From NCBI GenBank assembly GCA_044426045.1, contig JAWXUX010000004.1, forward strand, positions 115,767 to 179,766: a DNA stretch of 64,000 bases. The letters run 5' to 3'. Every line of letters starts with the position of its first letter. Position 1 is the stretch's first letter. The notes beneath the pieces are model-generated. The model had not been told where the DNA came from and ran no database searches. It saw only the letters and a list, made by a program, of their open reading frames with translations. Origin of the DNA: JAWXUU01 sp044426045 (GTDB taxonomy: Bacteria > Bacillota > Clostridia > Christensenellales > CAMQZB01). Below are positions 43,040 to 49,621 of the stretch, piece after piece. The position numbers were made by a program, and so were the translations under genes.

Positions 43040-44770
43040 GTGATTAAGATTAAAGACAATATAAAAGTTGTGGAGTTGTTTGCAGGAATTGGCTCGCAAA
43101 CGCAGGCACTGAAAAATCTTGGAGTGATGCACGAGGTGGTTGCAAGAAGTGAGATAGATAAATATGCGAACATAAGCTACGAGGCACTTCACGGCAACGT
43201 GGAAAATCTCGGTGACATAACAAAAATACCAGAACTTCCAACGGCTGACCTTTGGACATACTCTTTCCCATGCACAGATATTTCCCTTGCGGGGAAACTT
43301 GCAGGACTAGAAAAAGGTGGTGGCACAAGAAGTGGACTACTTTGGGAAGTAGAAAGACTGCTGCTAATAGCACAAGAAAACGGCACGCTGCCAAAATATT
43401 TGTTACTAGAAAATGTAAAGAACCTAGTGGGTAAAAAATTCAGAGCGGACTACGATAAGTGGCTCGCTTTTCTTTCTGCTCTTGGGTACAGCAACTATTG
43501 GCAAGTTTTGAACGCCAAGAATTATGGAGTGCCACAAAACAGAGAAAGAGTTTTCTGCGTTTCGGTTCGTGGCGAGCATGCACCGTTCGTGTTTCCAGAA
43601 AAGCAAGAACTCAAAACAAGGCTCAAGGATATTTTGGAAAGTGAGGTTGATGAGAAATTCTACATAACAGAGGCAAGGGTGAGAGCCATGCTTGCAAGCA
43701 CTTATGTGCAAAGGCGAAACAGCGTAATAAGTCAAGAGGCTATCGTGCCAACGCTCGCTGCAAGAGATTGGAAAGAGCCAAAGTGCGTTGTTCTTGGTGA
43801 ACTGCAGAATGAAAAATATCAAAAGATGATGGAAAGTTCAAGGCGTGTATACGATACAAACGGCATAGCACCAACAGTCCACACTTGTGGTGGAGGGAAC
43901 ACAGAGCCAAAGGTTGCGGAAAGATTCCATGCACAAGTCATAGAAGTGTTTGAAGAAAATAACTGTGAGAGCGGTGACAGCATAGATGCTTTCAATAAGA
44001 AGTTGAATAAAAGTGGAATATCTCCTACGATAACAACAAGACCTGAGGGATTCAAGACGGCAATATTGCCAGTTGTGGAAGAGCCTATAATCGCTGCAAT
44101 GCGAGGACGTAACCCTGAGAATCCTAGTTCTAGGATAGTGGGCGAACCAACAGAGCAGAGATTGGAATTCAATAAAGATGGCACGGCTAACACAATAACA
44201 ACAGTTCAAAAGGACAACCTTCTTGTCTGCGAAGAAAGGCGAGATGAAGGACTTAGAACTTTTAAAGATGATTGTTGTGGTTCACTGAGGTGCAAAGAAT
44301 CAGGTGGAGATAAAAGAGTTGTCGAAATAAAAGCTAACACAAAAAAAGGCTATGAAGAAGTGGCTGAGGGTGATTCGCTCAACCTAGCATACGAAAACAG
44401 CAAGACAAGGCGAGGCAGGGTTGGTAAGGAAATGGCACAAACAGTCACTTGTAACGATTCCCAAGGTGTTGTGGAAATTGCAGGTGTGTATACAGATGCA
44501 ACTGAAAAATTTCAGCGCCCACCACTTGAAGGCTTGAGCCGAACATTGAAGTCGGGCTGTCACGATGCAGGAATCGTGGAAGATAGTGAAAATGTGCTTA
44601 GAGTTAGAAAGTTAACCCCAAGAGAATGTTTAAGGCTAATGGGTTGGAAAGACCAAGAGATAGACAAAATCAAGGCTGCGGGAATCAGCAACACGCAGAT
44701 GTATAAACAAGCTGGCAACGGCATTGTTGTGCAAGTGCTAGAGGAAATCTTCAGGAGTTTGTATTGTTAG
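43040..44770 (+). CDS. DNA (cytosine-5) methyltransferase
   Basis: 576 residues, longer than the usual 330-450. Motif I VVELFAGIGSQTQAL, IV SFPCTDIS (catalytic Cys), VI LLENVKNLV, VIII QNRERVF, IX RKLTPRECLRLMGW, X QAGNGIVVQVLEEIF. The region between VIII and IX is expanded by about six degenerate units of the form IxPTLxxR/GxxxPK. Probably shields phage DNA from host restriction. The frame starts at GTG 43040, but that codon is part of the AGGAGG sequence; ATT at 43049, 8 bases after AGGAGG, is a possible true start. A SAM synthetase gene lies 1.2 kb downstream. Confidence 0.92.
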   Translation: MIKIKDNIKVVELFAGIGSQTQALKNLGVMHEVVARSEIDKYANISYEALHGNVENLGDITKIPELPTADLWTYSFPCTDISLAGKLAGLEKGGGTRSGLLWEVERLLLIAQENGTLPKYLLLENVKNLVGKKFRADYDKWLAFLSALGYSNYWQVLNAKNYGVPQNRERVFCVSVRGEHAPFVFPEKQELKTRLKDILESEVDEKFYITEARVRAMLASTYVQRRNSVISQEAIVPTLAARDWKEPKCVVLGELQNEKYQKMMESSRRVYDTNGIAPTVHTCGGGNTEPKVAERFHAQVIEVFEENNCESGDSIDAFNKKLNKSGISPTITTRPEGFKTAILPVVEEPIIAAMRGRNPENPSSRIVGEPTEQRLEFNKDGTANTITTVQKDNLLVCEERRDEGLRTFKDDCCGSLRCKESGGDKRVVEIKANTKKGYEEVAEGDSLNLAYENSKTRRGRVGKEMAQTVTCNDSQGVVEIAGVYTDATEKFQRPPLEGLSRTLKSGCHDAGIVEDSENVLRVRKLTPRECLRLMGWKDQEIDKIKAAGISNTQMYKQAGNGIVVQVLEEIFRSLYC

Positions 44771-45208
44771 GTCAATAAAAACTTTCTTCTTTCTGCGAGC
44801 GTATTCGTAGGTGTTGAAAGCACCGCCCCAATCACGTTTTACATAGGAAATTATATAATGCGAATTGTCCACCATCCATTCATTGCGTTTGGAAATCGCA
44901 AACTTTGGCAGAACCTTCGTTTCGAAAGGGTAGAGAGTTGTGGCATTGTAATTTTTCAACGTGTATTCATAACGAGAAAGGTGGTTTTCAGTGATATATG
45001 GCACGACAATAATATTTTGTATGTTTGGAAATTCTTGCTGTACTTCAAAAACGGCACGAACAGCCAATCGGTCAAAATCGCCATAACCACCAGAATAAAA
45101 TTCAGTAACGCCCAAACAAACTAGGTGGCGAACTTCGCTAACTAGTTTCTTATATAATAGGTTGGAATCAGCAATATTGCTGTGACCACAGAATGTGCAT
45201 TTTTTCAT
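44738..45208 (-). CDS. SLOG-family (DUF1273/YpsA-like) protein
   Basis: 156 residues on the opposite strand, overlapping the methyltransferase 3' end by 33 bp. The SLOG Rossmann-like fold is seen as MKKCTFCGHSNI, then VTEFYSGGYGDFDRLAVRAVFEVQQEFPNIQNIIVVPY and ISYVKRDWGGAFNTYEYARRKKK, with the glycine-rich nucleotide-binding GGYGDFD and the terminal GGA. Such proteins bind nucleotides or signalling ligands; phage roles are unknown. AAGGAGAG precedes ATG 45208. It diverges from the HTH gene at 45354 across a shared operator region. Confidence 0.8.
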   Translation of the reverse strand: MKKCTFCGHSNIADSNLLYKKLVSEVRHLVCLGVTEFYSGGYGDFDRLAVRAVFEVQQEFPNIQNIIVVPYITENHLSRYEYTLKNYNATTLYPFETKVLPKFAISKRNEWMVDNSHYIISYVKRDWGGAFNTYEYARRKKKVFIDLTIQTPEDFL

Positions 45209-45226
45209 TATAATCTCTCCTTACAA

Positions 45227-45330
45227 TACTTCAATATACCGAAGTATAACAAGAAATGCTATGAATAGTCAAATATTCAGTGTGCCGAAGTATAAATTTG
45301 TGAACATAAGCTAAAATTATACTACGGCAC
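45227..45330. promoter_or_regulatory. Operator cluster between the SLOG and HTH genes
   Basis: Three related sites: ATACTTC-N8-GAAGTAT (45227-45247), GTGCCGAAGTATAA (45282-45295) and its near-perfect inverse TTATACTACGGCAC (45317-45330). Shared core CCGAAGTATA. They flank divergent promoters, so the HTH protein at 45354 probably controls both directions. Confidence 0.7.
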
Positions 45331-45353
45331 AGCAAAGTATTGGAGGTAGTAAT

Positions 45354-45596
45354 ATGAAACTTACAACGGCAGTTAGTAAAAGAATACGTGAACTTTTGAA
45401 CGAAAGAGGAATGACGCAGTATCAGTTATATCGAAAAACTGGTGTGCCACAATCGACGATTAGCACAATTCTTTCAGAACAAGAAAAGACTTCAAAGCTA
45501 CTAACAATAGCACAAATTGCTCAAGGTTTTGAAATGGGATTAGATGAATTTTTTGCAAAAGCCGATTTTTCTTTTGAAGAATTAGAAGTAGAATGA
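45354..45596 (+). CDS. Small XRE-family regulator
   Basis: 80 residues, almost all HTH: VSKRIRELLNERGMTQYQLYRKTGVPQSTISTILSEQEKTSKLLTIAQIAQGFEMGLDEFF. TTGGAGG precedes the ATG. Likely represses itself and the divergent SLOG gene through the operators at 45227-45330. Not the lysogeny repressor, which is at 33265. Confidence 0.85.
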   Translation: MKLTTAVSKRIRELLNERGMTQYQLYRKTGVPQSTISTILSEQEKTSKLLTIAQIAQGFEMGLDEFFAKADFSFEELEVE

Positions 45597-45612
45597 GATA
45601 TTGGGTGACAAA

Positions 45613-45870
45613 ATGAAACTAAGAGAAGCACTTATCTTGCGAATTGAAGAGATTTGCAAAGAAAGATGCAAGACAATAAGCAAGCTATCTTTGAATGGTG
45701 GAATGTCGCCATCTAATATTTATAGCTTAAATAAGAACAGAACAAATAAAACATTTGTGCTAACTATCGCAAAATTTTGTGATGGAGCAGAAATAAGTTT
45801 GGCAGAATTTTTTACGTCACCATTATTCAATGACTTAGACCTAGAAGATGAACCAGAAATAAAAGAATAA
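45613..45870 (+). CDS. Second XRE-like small protein
   Basis: 85 residues, 17 bp after the previous gene and weakly similar to it in layout (LREALILRIEEICKERCKTISKLSLNGGMSPSNIYSLNKNRTNKTFVLTIAKFCDGAEISLAEFF), with a degenerate HTH and an acidic tail. ATG 45613 is chosen over TTG 45601, with GGGTG 5 bases before. It may pair with its neighbour as a heterodimer or control a shared target. Confidence 0.7.
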   Translation: MKLREALILRIEEICKERCKTISKLSLNGGMSPSNIYSLNKNRTNKTFVLTIAKFCDGAEISLAEFFTSPLFNDLDLEDEPEIKE

Positions 45871-45883
45871 AATAAAAACAAAC

Positions 45884-45913
45884 AAACCACTAGGGAAACT
45901 TAGTGGTTTTCTT
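45884..45913 (+). terminator. Terminator after the HTH pair
   Basis: Stem AAACCACTA / TAGTGGTTT with an 8-base loop and a TTTTCTTAT tail. The following CCCTAAAAAAAGGAG resembles the sequence before the portal and tail-tube genes. Confidence 0.75.
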
Positions 45914-45936
45914 ATACCCTAAAAAAAGGAGAGAAT

Positions 45937-47061
45937 ATGGAAAAGAGATATGCAACAAGTGAATCGGTGACAAGTGGTCACCCAGATAAGCTTGCAGATT
46001 TGATTGCGGATAGCATTTTGGATGCTTGCCTTGCACAGGACAAAGACAGCAGAGTTGCTTGCGAAGTTTTGCTAACTCATAACGGCGTTGTTATATCTGG
46101 TGAAATCACGACAAAGGCAGTGGTTGACTATGCGGATATTGCACTGAAAACCATTGCGAGTGTTGGTTATGACATAACAGACTTGCACGTTGCTGTTTTG
46201 CTTTCGGCACAGAGCGAGGATATCGCAAGCGCCGTTGATGGCGAAGAAACTGGTGCAGGTGATCAAGGCATCATGCATGGCTTTGCGACAAGCGAGTTTC
46301 TGACATATATGCCAATAGCAACTCAACTTGCCAATGACATAACAGACAAGCTGACAGAGTGCAGAGAACGTGGAATTATAGAAGGGCTAAAGCCAGATGG
46401 CAAAAGTCAAGTTACTGTTTCCTATTCGGATGACGGAAAACTTGCAGTTGAATCAATCAACGTTTCAACTCAGCATGAAGATTGGCTAGATCTTGAAACA
46501 TTGGAAAATGAAATCACTCAAAAGGTGGTCGAACCATTTTTTGAAGAATATGGAAATTGCGAAAATGCCATTGTCACAGTTAACCCCGGTGGTAGATTTG
46601 TGAAAGGTGGTTTCGAGGCAGACACGGGGCTGACTGGAAGAAAGATAATTGCAGATAGCTATGGTCCATATTGCCCACACGGCGGTGGAGCATACAGCGG
46701 AAAGGACGGCACAAAGGTGGATAGGTCAGGTGCATATATGGCAAGATACGTTGCAAAAAATATCGTGGCAGCAGGTCTTGCCTATCAAGCACAAGTTTCG
46801 CTGAGCTATGTTATTGGAAAAGCTACCCCAACAAGCATTGACATTTGCACATTCGGCACAAGCAAGATTTCCGAATACAAAATAAGAGATGCAGTGCTTG
46901 AAGTTTTTGATTTCACAGTTGATGGTATCATCGAAGAACTGCAACTGCAAGAACCAATATATGCACTGACAACAGTCGGTGGTAACTTTGGTAAATTTTT
47001 CTTCCCTTGGGAGAGAACAGATAAAGCCGAGCAGTTGAAAGCGGTGGCTTTAAATATATAA
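45937..47061 (+). CDS. metK: S-adenosylmethionine synthetase, prophage-borne
   Basis: 374 residues, slightly shorter than host MetK. Makes SAM from methionine and ATP. All signatures are present: ATSESVTSGHPDKLADLIADSILD (ATP-binding), GAGDQGIMHGFA (hexapeptide loop), the P-loop-like region HGGGAYSGKDGTKVDRSGAYMARYVAKNIVAAGLA, and DICTFGTSKIS. AAGGAGAG precedes the ATG. Being inside the late region of a prophage beside a C5 methyltransferase, it may boost SAM for DNA methylation during growth. The codon style matches the surrounding phage genes. Confidence 0.94.
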   Translation: MEKRYATSESVTSGHPDKLADLIADSILDACLAQDKDSRVACEVLLTHNGVVISGEITTKAVVDYADIALKTIASVGYDITDLHVAVLLSAQSEDIASAVDGEETGAGDQGIMHGFATSEFLTYMPIATQLANDITDKLTECRERGIIEGLKPDGKSQVTVSYSDDGKLAVESINVSTQHEDWLDLETLENEITQKVVEPFFEEYGNCENAIVTVNPGGRFVKGGFEADTGLTGRKIIADSYGPYCPHGGGAYSGKDGTKVDRSGAYMARYVAKNIVAAGLAYQAQVSLSYVIGKATPTSIDICTFGTSKISEYKIRDAVLEVFDFTVDGIIEELQLQEPIYALTTVGGNFGKFFFPWERTDKAEQLKAVALNI

Positions 47062-47169
47062 TTAGATATACATGCTCATAAATTGGTCTAGTTTATAGGG
47101 TTTTATAGTCTAGTTTTTACAGTGTTTTTCTTTGGTTTTAGCGGGGTTTTTGCTAGATATTAATGTTTC

Positions 47170-47184
47170 TTTGCGGTATTGTGT
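47170..47184 (+). promoter_or_regulatory. Shared 15-base motif upstream of the amidoligase gene
   Basis: TTTGCGGTATTGTGT occurs here, 36 bp before ATG 47221, and again at 48833, 25 bp before ATG 48873. The preceding bases are also partly alike (TTTCACTAG / TTTGCTAG types). Probably a promoter or regulator site used twice in the accessory block. Confidence 0.5.
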
Positions 47185-47220
47185 GTTTACAAAATACAAC
47201 AAACCAAAAGGAGAAACAAC

Positions 47221-48108
47221 ATGAAAAACCAAACATTCGGAGTGGAAATCGAGTTCACGGGAATCACGAGATCGACAGCAGCTGAAGCAATAGCAAAGGT
47301 GCTAGGCACAAGCGAACGATACATCGGCGGAACATACTCAGCATACGAAGTGAGAGGAACGGACGGCAGAAGATGGAATGTAGTGAGCGACTCAAGCATA
47401 AGAGCCACAAAAAAAGATGGCACGGTCGCGGGAAACGACTACCGATGCGAAATGGTAACTCCAATATGCAGATACGAGGATATCGAAAAGGTGCAAGAAA
47501 TAGTGAGAGCCATAAGAAAAGCGGGCGGAAAGGTCAACGAAAGCTGCGGACTGCACATACACATAGGAGCAGACGGACACACTGCAAAGAGCCTTAGAAA
47601 CCTAGCAAGCATAATGGCAAGCAAAGAAACGCTACTCTTCAAAGCACTAGGAGTGGGAAACTCAAGATCAGAAAGATGGTGCAAAAAAGTGGAAGGCAAA
47701 ATGCTAGACAAAATGCAATCAAAAAGACCAAAGACAATAGAAGAGGTCAAAGAGATATGGTACAACGGCGATGACGGAAGCTGGGAACACTACCACTCAT
47801 CAAGATACCATGCACTCAACCTACACAGCGTGTTCCAAAAAGGAACGGTGGAACTGCGAATGTTCAACTCAACACTCCATGCCGGAAAGGTGAAAGCCTA
47901 CATACAACTGGCACTAGCGATAAGCAACCAAGCGAAAGTGCAAAGGGGTGCAAGCAGAAAAGAAACAACAAGCACAAACGAAAAGTTTACCTTCAGAACA
48001 TGGCTGATAAGACTAGGACTGAACGGCGAAGAGTTCAAAACTGCAAGACTACACCTACTAGCTAATCTAGATGGCAACTCAGCATGGAGATACCCTGAGG
48101 CTGCATAA
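47221..48108 (+). CDS. Amidoligase family protein (COOH-NH2 ligase)
   Basis: 295 residues. N-terminal FGVEIEFTG (catalytic Glu pair, residues 5-13) and later NESCGLHIHIGADGHT, YHALNLHSVFQKGTVELRMFNSTLHAGKVKAYIQLALA match the glutamine-synthetase-like Amidoligase_2 family, which joins amino groups to carboxylates with ATP. AAAGGAG precedes ATG 47221. The next gene encodes a gamma-glutamyl cyclotransferase-like protein, a pairing known in phages and conflict loci, so the two may make and trim a glutamyl-type modification on a protein or small molecule. Confidence 0.85.
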   Translation: MKNQTFGVEIEFTGITRSTAAEAIAKVLGTSERYIGGTYSAYEVRGTDGRRWNVVSDSSIRATKKDGTVAGNDYRCEMVTPICRYEDIEKVQEIVRAIRKAGGKVNESCGLHIHIGADGHTAKSLRNLASIMASKETLLFKALGVGNSRSERWCKKVEGKMLDKMQSKRPKTIEEVKEIWYNGDDGSWEHYHSSRYHALNLHSVFQKGTVELRMFNSTLHAGKVKAYIQLALAISNQAKVQRGASRKETTSTNEKFTFRTWLIRLGLNGEEFKTARLHLLANLDGNSAWRYPEAA

Positions 48109-48148
48109 GCCTCGGGAAGATAAGCGAAGAAACAAAGGAGAAATGAAC

Positions 48149-48559
48149 ATGAAATACATAGCATACGGAAGCAACTTAAACCTAAACCAAATGGCTCGCA
48201 GATGCCCAACAGCAAAAGTAGTGGGAGTGGCAACCCTCCCAAACTATCAGCTGACATTCTGCGGAGTGGCAACAATAGAAAAGAAAGAGGGTGCGAAAAC
48301 ACCTGTGGCAGTATGGGAAATCGACGAGGCTTGCGAAGAAGCACTAGATAAATACGAGGGCTATCCAAGCCTATACCGAAAGGAATATAAGTTCATCACA
48401 GTGAACGGGAAGAAAACCAAAGTCATGGTGTATATCATGAACTATGGAAAAACACAACTGCCAACCGCAAGATACTTTGAAACCATCAAGCAAGGCTACC
48501 TAGATGTAGGGCTAGACCTAAGCTATCTTATGGAAGCATTGGAAAGAGCAGAACAATAA
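48149..48559 (+). CDS. Gamma-glutamylcyclotransferase-like (AIG2/GGCT) protein
   Basis: 136 residues. The fold's hallmark YGSNLN at residues 5-10, followed by MARRCPTAKVVGVATLPNYQLTFCG, ...PVAVWEIDEACEEALDKYEGYPSLYRKEYKF with the catalytic Glu in DKYEGYP. It would release 5-oxoproline from gamma-glutamyl groups. ATG 48149 is 8 bases after AAAGGAG; a second ATG two codons upstream is too close. 40 bp after the amidoligase gene and co-transcribed with it. Confidence 0.87.
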   Translation: MKYIAYGSNLNLNQMARRCPTAKVVGVATLPNYQLTFCGVATIEKKEGAKTPVAVWEIDEACEEALDKYEGYPSLYRKEYKFITVNGKKTKVMVYIMNYGKTQLPTARYFETIKQGYLDVGLDLSYLMEALERAEQ

Positions 48560-48570
48560 AAAAATGATAA

Positions 48571-48597
48571 AAGGACACCTTCGGGTGTTCTTTTTTG
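48571..48597 (+). terminator. Terminator after the cyclotransferase gene
   Basis: Stem AAGGACACC / GGTGTTCTT closed by a TTCG tetraloop and followed by TTTTTT. The remainder of the 313-bp gap to 48872 is AT-rich, with the shared TTTGCGGTATTGTGT motif at 48833-48847; no gene seen. Confidence 0.88.
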
Positions 48598-48832
48598 ATT
48601 GAAAAACAATTGCTAAAAGCTAGGATATTCTTTGAATTTTAAAAGCTTTTTGCTAGACTTTTAAATGAGAAATCAAAGCAAGCAAAAACGCACTAAAATC
48701 ACATAATCTTTTTCAATTTATATGCGTTAAAAGAACGCCCACATAGCGGTGCTATGAGGGCAACCTTTTGCCTTTATAAATTAAAAAATCTTCATGCGAT
48801 TTCAGCACGTTTTCACTAGCTTTACTTTCTTG

Positions 48833-48847
48833 TTTGCGGTATTGTGT
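48833..48847 (+). promoter_or_regulatory. Second copy of the TTTGCGGTATTGTGT motif
   Basis: Identical to 47170-47184 and similarly spaced to the next ATG; a likely shared control site for two accessory transcripts. Confidence 0.5.
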
Positions 48848-48872
48848 TGTTAGAAACTAAGGAGGCAAAAGG

Positions 48873-49136
48873 ATGAAAAATCTATACATGACAAAAGGTG
48901 TGATGGAGCTGACTGAAACAAACGGAAAGTTTGCAAAGCAAGTGGCGAAAGCTGTGGAAAGGTTCAGATGGCTAGACTGGGGTGACCTATGCGAGGAAGA
49001 TAAGAATGCCAACGATAGAGCAGTAACTGCAAGAGAAAGAATCGTGGCAAGATACAACATCGAGCCTAGAGCAATCTACATCATAGCGGAAGCTGACCGC
49101 TCGGCTACAACAATCCTGTTCCCTGAGGAGTACTGA
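48873..49136 (+). CDS. Conserved mobile-element protein, function unknown
   Basis: 87 residues. Pattern MTKGVMELTETNGKFAKQVAKAVERFRWLDWGDLCEEDKNANDRAV...AIYIIAEADRSATTILFPEEY. Proteins of this shape (WGDLCEEDK and IIAEADRSATTILFP) are common in phages and integrative elements of Bacillota but have no known function. GGAGGCAAAAGG precedes the ATG. First of three small genes leading into TerL. Confidence 0.75.
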   Translation: MKNLYMTKGVMELTETNGKFAKQVAKAVERFRWLDWGDLCEEDKNANDRAVTARERIVARYNIEPRAIYIIAEADRSATTILFPEEY

Positions 49137-49137
49137 T

Positions 49138-49350
49138 ATGAAGAAACCAATAGTTCTGATATACAGCAATGGGGAGAGTGGCAACACTTTCCACATCTTG
49201 GCACTATGCCAAAAACAACTGAGAAAACAAAGCCGAATAAATGACTATAACGAAATGCGGGATAGGGTGTTCGACAGCAAAAGCTATGCCGATGCAATCA
49301 AGATAATCCGTGAATACGTTGACCTAGTCGATATGGATGGCGAGGTGTGA
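49138..49350 (+). CDS. Hypothetical small phage protein
   Basis: 70 residues, starting with IVLIYSNGESGNTFHILALCQKQLRKQ, then helical with DAIKIIREYVDLVDMDGEV. GAGGAG lies 7 bases before the ATG, inside the previous gene's end. Unknown function. Confidence 0.6.
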   Translation: MKKPIVLIYSNGESGNTFHILALCQKQLRKQSRINDYNEMRDRVFDSKSYADAIKIIREYVDLVDMDGEV

Positions 49351-49351
49351 T

Positions 49352-49621
49352 ATGAGCGGGATAAGAGAAATCTACTACGGGAACGTGAGTGGCTACGATA
49401 TGAATATGCCGAAAGAATGGCACGACCAACGAAAAAGACTGATAGAACTTGACGGCAAGCTAGAAAAGGATTTGACAAGCGAGCAGAAAGACCTGCTGGA
49501 TAGGGCAAGGCGAGTGATGTCAGAGATGACTAACATCGAAAGACAATTGATGTATGAAAGTGCTTTCAAGGTTGGTGTTAGCATTGGATATGAATCAAGG
49601 GAGGGTGTAATGCCGAAGTGA
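49352..49621 (+). CDS. DUF6809-like small phage protein
   Basis: 89 residues, helical: IYYGNVSGYDMNMPKEWHDQRKRLIELDGKLEKDLTSEQKDLLDRARRVMSEMTNIERQLMYESAFKVGVSIGYE. The layout (YGN..., helix pair, F-GV-IG) resembles DUF6809 proteins found next to terminases; name uncertain. GAGGTG precedes ATG 49352. Overlaps the TerL start by 4 bp. Confidence 0.65.
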   Translation: MSGIREIYYGNVSGYDMNMPKEWHDQRKRLIELDGKLEKDLTSEQKDLLDRARRVMSEMTNIERQLMYESAFKVGVSIGYESREGVMPK

